Positions 26,353 through 35,868 are shown, counted from the first letter of the stretch. The stretch: 64,000 nt of DNA from Phenylobacterium sp. (GCF_004799515.1 NZ_SSMX01000004.1:180824-244823); one strand, 5' to 3'. Notes: generated by a model from the letters alone, not told the origin. A program made the numbers and translations.

Positions 26353-26519
26353 ACACCCACACCGCGGCGCTCAGCAACGCGCTGAGCCCGCGCGACCTCG
26401 GCCGCCCCACGCTCGCTCCCCCGCCCGTCGGCGGCCGCCCGGCGCTCCCACTCTGCCTTCCTCCCCCGCAGCCGTGGGGGCGCCGGACCCTCTCAACCCC
26501 ACGCCCAGGAAGTCGTCAC

Positions 26520-27362
26520 ATGTCCAAGACCCACAACACTGCCCCGACGCAATTCATCGAAGCCGGAGGCGTCCGCTACGCCTACCGGCGCTTCGGATCG
26601 GGACCGGGACTGCCGCTGATCTGCCTGCAGCACTTCCGCGGCGGGCTCGACAATTGGGACCCTCAGGTCACCGACGGACTGGCCAAGGGGCGCTCCGTCA
26701 TCCTGTTCAACAATGCCGGCGTCGCCAGCTCCAGCGGCGAGCCCGCCGACACGATCGACGGCATGGCGCGTCACGTCATCGCCTTCGCAGAGGCGCTCGG
26801 CTTGCAGCGCTTCGATCTTCTGGGGTTCTACACTGGGGGCTTCGTCGCCCAACGGCTCGCCCTGGATCGTCCGGACCTGCTCCGCCGGATGATCCTGGCC
26901 GGCACCGGCCCAGAAGGCGGCGAAGGGATGGTCGGCTATCCTGAGCTCGCGACATTCCACGCCACTCGTGAGGTCCCGATAGAAGAAGACTTCCTCTACC
27001 TCTTCTTCTCGCCGACCGAGACCAGCCAGGCCGCAGGCCGAGCCTTCTGGGAGCGCCGCCATGCGCGCGCTGACCAGGATCCAGCGTCGTCCCTGACGGC
27101 CATGGCCGCGCAAGCGAAGGCGATCAATACGTGGGGCGCAGTCACCGAGCACGCTCGCTACGCCAGCCTCAAGGACATCGAGCTCCCAGTGCTGGTGGTC
27201 AACGGCAAGACCGATGTCATGGTCCCAACCGTCAACTCGTTCATCCTGCAGCAACACCTGCCGAACGCCGAGCTCGTCCTCTATCCGGACTCCGGACACG
27301 GTGCGATCTTCCAGTTTCCGGACCAATTCGTTCGCGACGTTCGGCAATTTCTGGACGGCTAG
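26520..27362 (+). CDS. Alpha/beta hydrolase with Tyr at the nucleophile position
   Basis: 280 residues, cytoplasmic. Overall an alpha/beta hydrolase: LQHFRGGLDNWDP, VILFNNAGVASSSG, LVVNGKTDVMVP (acid) and PDSGHGAIFQFP (His). The nucleophile elbow, normally LLGFS-x-GG, reads LLGFYTGGF, so the catalytic Ser is Tyr104 (TAC, one base from TCC). It may be inactive, have another chemistry, or use a different residue. ATG 26520 has AGGA upstream; the longer frame from 26349 lacks a site. Confidence 0.85.
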   Translation: MSKTHNTAPTQFIEAGGVRYAYRRFGSGPGLPLICLQHFRGGLDNWDPQVTDGLAKGRSVILFNNAGVASSSGEPADTIDGMARHVIAFAEALGLQRFDLLGFYTGGFVAQRLALDRPDLLRRMILAGTGPEGGEGMVGYPELATFHATREVPIEEDFLYLFFSPTETSQAAGRAFWERRHARADQDPASSLTAMAAQAKAINTWGAVTEHARYASLKDIELPVLVVNGKTDVMVPTVNSFILQQHLPNAELVLYPDSGHGAIFQFPDQFVRDVRQFLDG

Positions 27363-27566
27363 CGGCCCTGATGCATCCTCGAAGCGGACTCCCCGAGCGT
27401 CCGCTTGGAGTCAGGAGCAGTCCGGGGGCCAACGTCGCCGATACGCCAGGAGCAGAACCGGCAGTCCAGGCCTCGCAGATGCAGCCTTCCACGAAGTTCC
27501 GACAGGGCTCGACGCGCGACGTTTCCAAGCGACCTTTCGTAGCGTCCCTACTAGCCGCCGCGCGCC

Positions 27567-28028
27567 CTAGGCGGTTTCAAACACCGTGCGGATGCTGAAT
27601 TGCGAAACCAGGCGCTGTACCCCCGGCAGGCGCGCCAGGACCTCACGGTGGATCCGCTCGAAGCTATCCTCAGCGCTTACCGGCACTTCCAGCAGATAGT
27701 CAGACTCCCCGCTCATCAGGTGCGCCTGGGCGATGACGGCGCAGCCGCGCAGGGCGTCCTCGAAACAGACCAGGGTGGGCTGGGTCTGGTCCTTTAGGGT
27801 CACCGAGACGAACACCGTCGTCGGATTTCCCCGCGCTTCGCGCGAGAGGCGCGCGCGATAGCCGGCGATCAGTCCGGCCGCCTCCAGAAGCTTCACGCGG
27901 CGATGCGCGGCCGAGGCCGACAGGCCCACCAAGTCTCCCAGCGAACTACTGGTCAAAGCGCCATCGCGGCCCAGGGCGGAGAGAATCCGCCGATCGATGG
28001 GATCGATCTGGATATTCTCCGAATTCAC
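27567..28028 (-). CDS. Lrp/AsnC-family regulator
   Basis: 153 residues: N-terminal HTH (IDPIDRRILSALGRDGALTSSSLGDLVGLSASAAHRRVKLLEAAGLI) and C-terminal AsnC/RAM ligand domain (about 70-150; AHLMSGESDYLLEVPV). Divergent to alanine dehydrogenase with a 111-bp shared control region; this arrangement is that of an AldR-type activator sensing alanine or a similar amino acid. The 204 bp between this gene and the upstream hydrolase gene shows nothing. Confidence 0.92.
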   Translation of the reverse strand: MNSENIQIDPIDRRILSALGRDGALTSSSLGDLVGLSASAAHRRVKLLEAAGLIAGYRARLSREARGNPTTVFVSVTLKDQTQPTLVCFEDALRGCAVIAQAHLMSGESDYLLEVPVSAEDSFERIHREVLARLPGVQRLVSQFSIRTVFETA

Positions 28029-28040
28029 GAGGCCTCCTCA

Positions 28041-28058
28041 GGATATTAATTCAATTTG
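28041..28058. promoter_or_regulatory. AT-rich candidate Lrp operator
   Basis: GGATATTAATTCAATTTG stands out as AT-rich in a GC-rich background, 13 bp before the regulator start and about 80 bp before ald. AT-rich degenerate sites are usual for Lrp/AsnC proteins. Confidence 0.4.
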
Positions 28059-28139
28059 CCCGTAAACTACGCCGACTTCGAGAGGAATTCCAGGGCGGAC
28101 GCGCGCAAACTTCCCGCAAATCAGCGCGAGGAGACAGCG

Positions 28140-29243
28140 GTGCACGTCGGCGTTCCCAAAGAGATCAAGATTCACGAGTACCGCGTGGGGCTGACCCCCG
28201 AGACGGTGGGCGAACTCACCGCGCGAGGTCATACCGTCACCGTCGAAACCGGCGCAGGCGGCGGAATCGACTACTCGGATCAGGACTACCGTGACGCCGG
28301 CGCGGCGATCTCCAAGACCGCCGACTTCGTCTTCGAGCACGCCGACCTGATCGTGAAGGTCAAGGAACCGCAGCTGAAGGAATGCGCCAAGCTGCGGGCC
28401 GGGCAGACGCTGTTCACCTATCTCCACCTGGCGGCTGACAAGCCGCAGGCCGAAGCCCTGATGCGGTCGGGCGTGACGGCGATCGCTTATGAGACGGTCA
28501 CCGACGGCCGCGGCGCGCTGCCCCTGCTGCGTCCAATGTCCGAGGTGGCGGGCCGCATGAGCGTCCAGGTTGGCGCCCACTATCTTGAGCGCGAGCCCGG
28601 GGGCCGCGGCATCCTCCTGGGCGGCGTCCCGGGTGTCGCGCCGGGCCAGGTGGCGATCCTGGGCGGCGGCGTCTCCGGCGTCCATGCCGCGGAAATGGCC
28701 CTCGGCTTGCGCGCTGAGGTGACCATCTACGACATCTCCAACGCCCGCCTGGCGGAACTGGATCAGATCTTCGAGGGCCGGGTGAAGACCGCCTACGCCT
28801 CGCGCGCGGCGATCGCAGCCGCGGTGAAAGCGGCGGACCTGGTGATCGGCGCGGTGCTGATCCCGGGCGCGGCGGCGCCGAAACTGGTGACCCGCGAGAT
28901 GCTGCGCACCATGAAGCGCGGCGCGGTCCTGGTGGACATCGCCATCGATCAGGGCGGCTGCTTCGAGACCTCGCGCGCGACCACCCATGACGCGCCTGTG
29001 TTCTTAGAAGAAGGCGTCATCCACTACTGCGTCGCCAACATGCCGGGCGGCGTCGCCCGCACCAGCACCCAGGCCCTCAACAACGCCACCCTGCCCTTCG
29101 TCCTGGCCATCGCGGAGAATGGCGCGCAGGCCGCCATGGCGGCGGACCCACATCTCGCCCAAGGGCTCAATGTCGCCGACGGCGCGATCCGTCACCCCGC
29201 GGTGGCGACTGCGCTTGACCTCTCCTTCACCCCGCCCAGCTAG
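28140..29243 (+). CDS. ald: Alanine dehydrogenase
   Basis: 367 residues, typical family length. Oxidatively deaminates L-alanine to pyruvate with NAD+. N-terminus MHVGVPKEIKIHEYRVGLTP, substrate-site KVKEPQ and FTYLHLAAD, NAD-binding ILGGGVSGVHAAEMA, VLVDIAIDQGGCFETS near the catalytic Asp. GTG 28140 follows GAGGAG at the right distance. Followed 10 bp later by an aminotransferase in the same direction, so both are probably co-transcribed under the divergent Lrp-type regulator. Confidence 0.96.
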   Translation: MHVGVPKEIKIHEYRVGLTPETVGELTARGHTVTVETGAGGGIDYSDQDYRDAGAAISKTADFVFEHADLIVKVKEPQLKECAKLRAGQTLFTYLHLAADKPQAEALMRSGVTAIAYETVTDGRGALPLLRPMSEVAGRMSVQVGAHYLEREPGGRGILLGGVPGVAPGQVAILGGGVSGVHAAEMALGLRAEVTIYDISNARLAELDQIFEGRVKTAYASRAAIAAAVKAADLVIGAVLIPGAAAPKLVTREMLRTMKRGAVLVDIAIDQGGCFETSRATTHDAPVFLEEGVIHYCVANMPGGVARTSTQALNNATLPFVLAIAENGAQAAMAADPHLAQGLNVADGAIRHPAVATALDLSFTPPS

Positions 29244-29253
29244 AGGCCTTCCC

Positions 29254-30402
29254 ATGTCGAAGGACATCGAACCCTTCCGGGCGATCGCCATCAGCAGCTT
29301 GGCCCATCAGCTCAAGGCGCAGGGCCGCCCGGTGATCCACATGGAGTTCGGTCAGCCGTCGACCGGCGCGCCCGCCGCCGCCATCGCGGTGGCCCATCGC
29401 GTCCTGGACAGCGACGGGATGGGCTACTGGGAAAGCGCACCGCTAAAGGCGCGCCTGGCCCGGCACTACCACGACACGTACGGCGTGGAGGTGGAGCCCG
29501 ACCAGTTCATCCTGACCTGCGGCGCTTCCCCGGCGCTGGTCCTGGCCCTGACGTCCTGTTTCGCGCCGGGCGACCACGTTGCCCTGGCGCGGCCGGGCTA
29601 TGTCGCCTATCGCAACAGCCTGCGCGCCCTGCACATGGTCCCCGTGGAAATCCCCTGTGGACCGGAAGAACGCTTCCAGCTGACGGCGGCCCGTCTGGCG
29701 GCGCTCGATCCCGCGCCGGCCGGGGTGATCGTCGCGAGCCCGGCGAACCCCACCGGCACCATCATCGCGCCCGACGAATTGGCGGCCATCGCCGCGGTCA
29801 GCCGCGAACGCGGCATCCAGGTCATCTCAGACGAAATCTACCACGGCTTGAGCTACGTGGAGCCCGCTCGCTCGATGCTGGAATTCGAGCCCGGCGCCGT
29901 GGTGATCAGCAGCTTCTCGAAATACTTCAGCATGGTGGGCTGGCGCCTGGGCTGGCTGCTGGCGCCGAAATCGCACCTGCGCCGGGCGCGCACCTATGTC
30001 GGCAATCTCTTCCTGACCGCGCCCTCGCTCAGCCAGCACGCGGGCCTGGCCGCGCTCGACAGTCGCGATGAACTGGAGGGGCACCTGGCGGTCTACCGCG
30101 CCAACCGCCATCTGCTCCTGGACGCCCTGCCTCGCCTGGGCCTCAACGCCATCGCCCCGCCCGACGGCGCCTTCTACATCTACGCCGACGTCGGCCACCT
30201 GACGGACACCAGCCTGGCGTTCTGCAAGGCGCTGCTGCAGGAGACCGGCGTCGCCACCGCGCCGGGCGTCGATTTCGATCCGGTCAACGGCCACAGGTTC
30301 ATCCGGTTTAGCTTTGCGGTATCGACCGTGGAGGTCGAGGACGCGATCGCCCGGATCACCCCCATCTTCACCGACCCTGCCCGGCGCCTCGCCACCGCCT
30401 GA
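29254..30402 (+). CDS. PLP-dependent class I/II aminotransferase
   Basis: 382 residues, fold type I. Shows YWESAPLKARLARHY, substrate-site PANPTG, SDEIYHGL (PLP-binding Asp and Tyr) and SSFSKYFSMVGWRLGW with the Schiff-base Lys; C-terminal RFIRFSFA arginine binds the carboxylate. Related to alanine and aspartate aminotransferases. Placed directly after ald, so it may feed alanine or another amino acid into the pathway. Confidence 0.92.
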   Translation: MSKDIEPFRAIAISSLAHQLKAQGRPVIHMEFGQPSTGAPAAAIAVAHRVLDSDGMGYWESAPLKARLARHYHDTYGVEVEPDQFILTCGASPALVLALTSCFAPGDHVALARPGYVAYRNSLRALHMVPVEIPCGPEERFQLTAARLAALDPAPAGVIVASPANPTGTIIAPDELAAIAAVSRERGIQVISDEIYHGLSYVEPARSMLEFEPGAVVISSFSKYFSMVGWRLGWLLAPKSHLRRARTYVGNLFLTAPSLSQHAGLAALDSRDELEGHLAVYRANRHLLLDALPRLGLNAIAPPDGAFYIYADVGHLTDTSLAFCKALLQETGVATAPGVDFDPVNGHRFIRFSFAVSTVEVEDAIARITPIFTDPARRLATA

Positions 30403-30416
30403 GGCGCCCTTCGCGG

Positions 30417-30433
30417 CTAATGCCGCTATTAGG
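30417..30433. promoter_or_regulatory. CTAAT-N6-ATTAG palindrome upstream of CocE-type gene
   Basis: CTAAT-GCCGCT-ATTAGG, about 90 bp before the hydrolase ATG. The same palindrome recurs upstream of the DgcN-like gene and, in reverse complement as an exact 17-base match, near the right window end. Confidence 0.6.
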
Positions 30434-30521
30434 CCGTCAGGCCTTTGCCTCGCCGCCAATCGGCGGGACGCTGCCGGTTTGGCGACGCCGCGACGCGCGC
30501 GACAGGCCACGGGGAAACACC

Positions 30522-32363
30522 ATGACTGAGGCGCCCTGCCCGAGCCGGTTCCGCGACGTTGCGGCGTCGTGGTTAGGCGCCGCGCTTGGACCGCTGTTCG
30601 CGATCGCACTCGACGCCACGCCCCTGGCCGCGATCGCCGCGCCGGACCCCAATCCGCCCAAGACGGTCCAGATGAAGACGCTGTTCGGGCTCATGACGCC
30701 GATGCGTGACGGCGTGAAGCTGGCGTCCGACGCCTTCATGCCGACGGAGGCCGTCCGCTATCCGATTATCCTGATCCGCACTCCCTACATCCGGATCGGC
30801 CACGACGATGCGCAGACGGAGCGGTTTTTCGTGGCGCACGGCTACGCCGTGGTGATCCAGGACACCCGCGGCCGCGGCGATTCCGAGGGGACCTTCGACT
30901 TCTTCTTCCCCGAAGCGCAGGATGGCTACGACACCATCGAATGGCTGGCGGCCCAGCCTTGGTCCAACGGACGGGTCTGCACCCTGGGCATTTCCTACAT
31001 GGGGACGGTCCAGTGGCTCGCGGCCAAGGAGCGGCCGCCGCACCTGGTCTGCATGGCGCCCTCCTCGCCCGCCGGCGATTTCCTGCAGGAACTGCCCTCG
31101 GCAGGGGGCGCCTTCAAGATGGGCTGGGCGCTCAAGTTCCTCAGCGACCTCACCGGCCATCTGGCCGAGGGGCCGAGCCAGGGCGTGGTCGATTGGGAAA
31201 AGGTCTATGCCCATCGCCCGCTGATCACTGCCGACGAGGCGCTTGGACGGTCGGTGCCGCTCTACCGCACCTTCCTCCAGCACGACACCATGGACGCCTA
31301 CTGGCGGCGCATCCAGCTCGGGCCCGACGATTTCGCCAAGATCGATATCCCGGTGCTCACCACCACGGGCTGGTTCGACGGCGACCAGATCGGCGCGCTT
31401 TACGACTGGCGCGGCTACACCGGCCGGCCTGGCGGCGTGCGCGACGCCTTCCTGGTGATCGGACCCTGGACCCACGCCCAAAGCTGGGACGGCGGCGCGG
31501 AGAGGCTTGGCGAGTTCGAGCTAGGCAAGGACTCCATCGTCGACAATATGGCGCTCCGGCTCGCCTTCTTCGACCGCTACCTCAAGCAGTCGGCCGACCG
31601 GTTCGACGCCCCGCCCGTCCGCGTCTTCATCACCGGCGCCAATGTTTGGCGGACCTTCCCCGCCTACCCCGTCCCGCAGGCGCGTGCGACACGGTACTTT
31701 CTCTCTAGCGCCGGCCGCGCCAACACCAGGGCCGGCGATGGGCAGTTGTCGACGGCGCCGACGAAGGGCGAAAACGCCGACGGCTTCGTCTATGACCCGA
31801 AGACGCCAGTTCCCTTCGTCACCGGCTCAGGCGACGGCCGCGGCGTCGACCGCAGCGCCATCGAAGGCCGCGACGATGTGCTGGTCTATTCCACGCCGCC
31901 GCTGACCCACTCAGTCCAGATCGTCGGCAACGTCGGCCTCGAGATCTATGCGGCGAGCGACGCGCCGGACACCGACTTCGTCGCCACGATCACCGACGTC
32001 GCCCCCAACGGTCACGCCTTGCTCTTGGGCCCGCGGGGCGTCGGGGTCATCCGCGCGCGTTACCGTCACGGCCCCAGCGGCAAGGTCGAACTCCTCACCC
32101 CCAACAAGCCGGAGGCCTTCCGCATCGACCTGGGCGATATCGGCCACGAGTTCCTGCCAGGGCACCGCATCCGCATCGACCTGACATCCAGCGCCGTCCC
32201 GAGCATCAATCCCAACCAAAACACCGGCGCGCCGATCGCCACCGACACGGAGTGGCGGATCGCCCACCAGAAGTTGCTGCACGGAAAGCTGCATCCGTCG
32301 GCGCTCGTTCTGCCGGTGGTCGAAGGATCCGCCGCGGCGGCCGGTCCGGGGCGCGCGCCCTAG
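30522..32363 (+). CDS. CocE/NonD-family hydrolase (X-prolyl-dipeptidyl-peptidase-like)
   Basis: 613 residues. Hydrophobic N-terminus (about 15-40) suggests export. Alpha/beta domain: VKLASDAFMP, QDTRGRGDSEG, nucleophile Ser in LGISYMGTVQW, Asp in FDGDQIGALYDW region, then a C-terminal jelly-roll (about 410-600; VGLEIYAASDAPDTDF). Cleaves amide or ester bonds such as proline peptides or acylated compounds. ATG 30522; the frame upstream lacks a site. Its end overlaps by 4 nt, tail to tail, with the epimerase gene. Confidence 0.92.
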   Translation: MTEAPCPSRFRDVAASWLGAALGPLFAIALDATPLAAIAAPDPNPPKTVQMKTLFGLMTPMRDGVKLASDAFMPTEAVRYPIILIRTPYIRIGHDDAQTERFFVAHGYAVVIQDTRGRGDSEGTFDFFFPEAQDGYDTIEWLAAQPWSNGRVCTLGISYMGTVQWLAAKERPPHLVCMAPSSPAGDFLQELPSAGGAFKMGWALKFLSDLTGHLAEGPSQGVVDWEKVYAHRPLITADEALGRSVPLYRTFLQHDTMDAYWRRIQLGPDDFAKIDIPVLTTTGWFDGDQIGALYDWRGYTGRPGGVRDAFLVIGPWTHAQSWDGGAERLGEFELGKDSIVDNMALRLAFFDRYLKQSADRFDAPPVRVFITGANVWRTFPAYPVPQARATRYFLSSAGRANTRAGDGQLSTAPTKGENADGFVYDPKTPVPFVTGSGDGRGVDRSAIEGRDDVLVYSTPPLTHSVQIVGNVGLEIYAASDAPDTDFVATITDVAPNGHALLLGPRGVGVIRARYRHGPSGKVELLTPNKPEAFRIDLGDIGHEFLPGHRIRIDLTSSAVPSINPNQNTGAPIATDTEWRIAHQKLLHGKLHPSALVLPVVEGSAAAAGPGRAP

Positions 32364-33364
32364 CCGCCGCCCCAGACCTGCGGACCGCAATCGATGTAGC
32401 CGTCGACATAGTCGGCGGCGGGCGTGCGATCCCGCGCGAGCAAGAGGGGGCCATCGAGGTCCACCACGTCGCAGAGTTGGCCGACGATGAAGCCCGGGGC
32501 CATGCCGAGCGAGGTGCCGGTCATATTACCGACCATGACCTTCAGCCCGCGCGCTCGGGCGGCGCGAGCCATGAGCAGGGCTTCCGTCAATCCGCCGCTC
32601 TTGTCGAGCTTGAGATTCACGACCTGGCAGCGGGGGCTGACGCCTTCGATGTCATTGAGGGTCTGAATGCTTTCGTCGAGGGCGATCTCGATCGCGCCGT
32701 CGTAAGTCTCCAAGAGGTGGTCCAAACCTCGCGGGAACGGCTGTTCGATGAGCTGCACGCGGCAGGCCTCCAGGGTCTGCAGCAGCGCCGCGAGCGAGGC
32801 GGGCGTAAACCCCTGGTTCCCATCGACGCCCAGCCACACCTCTTCGCGCGCGGCGCGGACAGCGCAGATTCGTTCGGCGTCCAGGTCATCCCCCGAGAGC
32901 TTCACCTTGATCGCCCGCGCGCCCACGTAGTCTCGGGCCCGCTGCGCCATCATCTCTGGCGCGTCGATCCCGATGGTGCAGGTCGTCAGCAGCGGCCGCG
33001 GCGCGCCGACCCCCGCCAGGCTCCAGACCGGCACGCCGGCGCAGGCGGCGTCGAGGTCCCAGAATGCGCAGTCGAGCGCATTGCGCGCGCCCCCGACCGG
33101 CAAGAGCGCCTGCAACCCCTGGCGCGTCACCCCACGCTCGACCTCGCGGCGCACATCTTCAAGGTCCGCCAGGATCGTCTCGACGGTCTCGTGGAAATAG
33201 TAGACGCCGGAGGCCTCAGCGCGGCCGCGATGATCGCCCGACGACAGGGTGACGGTCACCACCGCGGAGTCTTCGAAGGTGTGCCCGCTGATCCGGAACG
33301 GGGTCTTCAAGGGGAAGCGCTCGATCACCGCATCGAGGCGCAGGGGTTCCGCGATCAAGGGCAT
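32360..33364 (-). CDS. dgcA: Dipeptide epimerase family, probable N-acetyl-D-glutamate racemase DgcA
   Basis: 334 residues, enolase superfamily. Lys153 and Lys155 (KVK), Asp181-Asn183 (VDGN), Glu207 (IEQP), Asp230 (LDES) and Lys252/255 give the expected acid-base and Mg2+ sites of the Ala-Glu epimerase branch. With the DUF1611 protein and LysR gene next door it matches the D-glutamate catabolic module in which DgcN N-acetylates D-Glu and DgcA racemises N-acetyl-D-Glu. ATG 33364 chosen; TTG 33406 is the far alternative. The dipeptide epimerase role remains possible. Confidence 0.85.
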   Translation of the reverse strand: MPLIAEPLRLDAVIERFPLKTPFRISGHTFEDSAVVTVTLSSGDHRGRAEASGVYYFHETVETILADLEDVRREVERGVTRQGLQALLPVGGARNALDCAFWDLDAACAGVPVWSLAGVGAPRPLLTTCTIGIDAPEMMAQRARDYVGARAIKVKLSGDDLDAERICAVRAAREEVWLGVDGNQGFTPASLAALLQTLEACRVQLIEQPFPRGLDHLLETYDGAIEIALDESIQTLNDIEGVSPRCQVVNLKLDKSGGLTEALLMARAARARGLKVMVGNMTGTSLGMAPGFIVGQLCDVVDLDGPLLLARDRTPAADYVDGYIDCGPQVWGGG

Positions 33365-33437
33365 GGGCGAGCACGGCTCCGACAGGGTTCGGCGCGGACC
33401 GTGCAAGCCGGGGGCTGAGCCGACAATCGGCCCCCTC

Positions 33438-33462
33438 CTATTGGCCCATTAGCGCTCCTAAT
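33438..33462. promoter_or_regulatory. ATTAG/CTAAT repeats upstream of dgcA
   Basis: CTATT-GGCCC-ATTAG is followed by CGCTC-CTAAT, about 75-100 bp upstream of dgcA. It is a variant of the CTAAT palindrome and spans LysR-like T-N11-A spacing. Confidence 0.5.
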
Positions 33463-33512
33463 GTTGAGACCGGCCGTGGGCGGGCACCGTCGTGCGCAGC
33501 TGCGGCACCGGG

Positions 33513-34493
33513 TCAGGGTTGCCGAGAGATCATTGCCAAAGTGTCGCGCTGCGTGCGCTCCAGCGCCTGGATCACCCAGTTCGCGAACCGCCGCACCGGC
33601 GAGCGCGCATTGCCGGGCCGCACGGCGAACACCCGATAGGTCGCCCCCGGCACCGGCGGCAGATCGCTGGCCGCCACCAGCTCGCCCCGCGCCATCAGCC
33701 GATTGATCAGCACGGAGCGACCCATGGCGACCCCCTGTTCGGACAGGGCGGCGTGATAGGCCAAGTGCGCGAGGTTAAAATGGCGCTCGCCCGAGATTTG
33801 ATCGCGCCATGTTGGTTGGCCCGTCTCCCAGACACGCCATTCGGTGTCCTGCGGCCCGCCGAAGCAGGGCGCATCGTCATGCAGCCGGGTAAGTTCTGGA
33901 GGGCCCCCGCCGGCCATCATGGCCTCGCGGTAGGCCCGCGTGCAGACCGGCATGATCAGCTCGGGCAACCGGGCCAATTCATGCAGGTCACTCACGCCGT
34001 CTCTCGAATAGGACAGCAGCACATCGATGTTCTCATCTTCGAGGAATTCCGCTGAGGGCTGGAACATCTCCGAGCGGATGAACAGCTGGATGTCCGGGTT
34101 CTCCCGGTAGAACTCGTCGAGGGACGGCACCAGCCACTCGGTGGCGAGCGAGGGGATGCAGCTCACGACCACCGAGCGACGCTGGGACCGGTCGAAGCGG
34201 CTCAGCGTGCCGCTGAGCAGGACGGCCACCTGGTCCATCGAAGCCAGGACCGCCTCCCCCGATTGCGTGAGGACGAGCCGTCCACTCTTGCGTGAGAAGA
34301 GCGTCGTGCTGAGCCGGCCCTCCAGCCGGATGACCCTTTGGCTGACCGCCCCTTGCGTCACCCGCAGGCGTTGGGCGGCGCCGGTGAAGGAGCCCGCGCG
34401 CGCAGCGTGCCGGAACACCCACAGATCCGACAGCATCTGCGGGTCGAGCCGATAGGCGTCGAGATCGTCAGGCTTGGACAGGGCCACCACCAT
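33513..34493 (-). CDS. LysR-family regulator, probable DgcR
   Basis: 326 residues. LysR HTH (about 15-75: LSDLWVFRHAARAGSFTGAAQRLRVTQGAVSQRVIRLEGRL) and periplasmic-binding-like effector domain (about 95-300). Located between dgcA and the DUF1611 gene in the same direction, as in D-glutamate utilisation clusters where a LysR protein senses the substrate. Start ATG 34493 is used; the frame extends to 34511. Predicted to bind the CTAAT-N6-ATTAG palindromes. Confidence 0.9.
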   Translation of the reverse strand: MVVALSKPDDLDAYRLDPQMLSDLWVFRHAARAGSFTGAAQRLRVTQGAVSQRVIRLEGRLSTTLFSRKSGRLVLTQSGEAVLASMDQVAVLLSGTLSRFDRSQRRSVVVSCIPSLATEWLVPSLDEFYRENPDIQLFIRSEMFQPSAEFLEDENIDVLLSYSRDGVSDLHELARLPELIMPVCTRAYREAMMAGGGPPELTRLHDDAPCFGGPQDTEWRVWETGQPTWRDQISGERHFNLAHLAYHAALSEQGVAMGRSVLINRLMARGELVAASDLPPVPGATYRVFAVRPGNARSPVRRFANWVIQALERTQRDTLAMISRQP

Positions 34494-34553
34494 CTCCGAT
34501 GCGCGGCGCAATCGCGGGTGCCTTCATTGGCTGATCCAATGGCGTTGAGCCGA

Positions 34554-35606
34554 TCACCCTCGCGACACCTCGACCTCTCGCGCGCGAGCCGCAGAGGTCG
34601 CCGCGGTGGCCGAAAGCAGCCGGTCGACCGCCGGATTGAGATCCGAGCGAAGGGGGTCGAAACACGGCAGGCTGTGCTCGGCCTCGAGCGCCGACATCAG
34701 CGACTGCGCCGCATCGGGCCGCATGTGCGAGGTATTGAGGCTGATCCCCACGACGCAGACGTCGGGATTGGTGAGTTGCGCCGCCTCCAGATAGCGCGAC
34801 ATCGCCACCGGCAAGCTCGGCAGCGGATAGTCCGGATAGCCGTTCAAGGTCTCCCGCAGGGGATCGTGGCATACCACCAGCGCGTCCGGCTGCGAGCCGT
34901 GCAAAAGGCCCAGGCACACCCCGGCATAGGCCGGGTGGAACAGGGCGCCCTGCCCTTCAATGACATCCCAGTGATCAGGCGCGGCGTCCGGCGACAGGCA
35001 TTCCGCCGCGCCGGCCACAAAATCGGCCACGACGGAATCGATCGGAATGCCTTCGCCCGCGATCATGATCCCGGTCTGGCCGGTCGCGCGAAACGTCGCT
35101 TTGACTCCGCGAGCGAGCATCGCGTTGGTCAGCGCCAAGGCGGTGTATTTCTTTCCGAGCGCGCAATCCGTGCCCACGGTCAGCAGCCGTTTGCCACTGC
35201 GGCGCCGGCCGTTTGCGACCGGAAAAGTCCCCCGCACATGTCGCACATCGTGCAGGGTCCTGCCCAGGCGCTCCGCGGCGCGCCGGACCGGAATGAGCTC
35301 GGCCAGTCGGGTGTGCAGTCCGCTTACCAGATCGAGCCCAGCTTCCAGCGCCGCAGCCAGGCTGGGAATCCAGCTGTCGGGAATGGCGCCGCCGATGGGG
35401 GCTATGCCTAAGAGCATGGACTTCGCGCCAGCGTCCCGGGCCTGGGTGGGTGAAAGATCCGGCAAGCCCAGATCGACCCCGCAGCCGGGCAGACGCAGTT
35501 GCCCAACCACGTCCCCGGGCAGCCAATCCCGAACGCCGAAGGCCGTCTTTGCTACCGGCTCACTGGGCGCATCGCCCACGAACAGCAAATATGGTTTTGA
35601 AATCAC
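34554..35606 (-). CDS. dgcN: DUF1611 protein, probable D-glutamate N-acetyltransferase DgcN
   Basis: 350 residues. N-terminal Rossmann-like part (LLFVGDAP, AKTAFGVRDW) and a C-terminal P-loop-like domain with VGTDCALGKKYTALALTNAM, FRATGQTGIMIAGEGIPIDSVVADFVAGAAE: all typical of DUF1611. Some members were shown to acetylate D-glutamate in a DgcN-DgcA pathway. GTG 35606 is preceded by GAGG and gives the conserved start ISKPYLLFVGDA; a longer frame to 35723 has no similar support. A CTAAT palindrome sits 128 bp upstream. Confidence 0.82.
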   Translation of the reverse strand: MISKPYLLFVGDAPSEPVAKTAFGVRDWLPGDVVGQLRLPGCGVDLGLPDLSPTQARDAGAKSMLLGIAPIGGAIPDSWIPSLAAALEAGLDLVSGLHTRLAELIPVRRAAERLGRTLHDVRHVRGTFPVANGRRRSGKRLLTVGTDCALGKKYTALALTNAMLARGVKATFRATGQTGIMIAGEGIPIDSVVADFVAGAAECLSPDAAPDHWDVIEGQGALFHPAYAGVCLGLLHGSQPDALVVCHDPLRETLNGYPDYPLPSLPVAMSRYLEAAQLTNPDVCVVGISLNTSHMRPDAAQSLMSALEAEHSLPCFDPLRSDLNPAVDRLLSATAATSAARAREVEVSRG

Positions 35607-35733
35607 GCGACGCCTCGCTTCTGCACGCGCTCGCCTCAGCGACCTGGATCGGACGCGGCGAAGCCCAGAGCGCGCATGGCCAATTCCCGTAGGCCAGAAG
35701 CCAGCCGCGCCCCGATCCGACAAACCACAAGGC

Positions 35734-35749
35734 CTAATGGAGACATTAG
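35734..35749. promoter_or_regulatory. CTAAT-N6-ATTAG palindrome upstream of dgcN
   Basis: CTAAT-GGAGAC-ATTAG, identical arms and spacing to the copies at 30417 and 63813. It lies in the 262-bp gap between dgcN and the tannase-family stop, which otherwise shows nothing. Confidence 0.6.
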
Positions 35750-35868
35750 CGTTGCGAATTTGCGGAACGTCGGCGTTAGCCGCCGGACCGCCACGGCGTC
35801 GGCATCATCAGCCCGCCGGGGAAGGCGCCTCAGGCCGGCGCATCAGCCGGCCGGAGGACCACCCCGGA

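Noticed and set aside
28038..28988. 316-codon minus-strand frame over alanine dehydrogenase
   Set aside because: Antisense shadow; the ald frame is full-length and clearly conserved.
30417..30433. Palindrome considered as transcription terminator of the aminotransferase gene
   Set aside because: Short AT-rich arms and no T-run; its recurrence upstream of other genes fits an operator.
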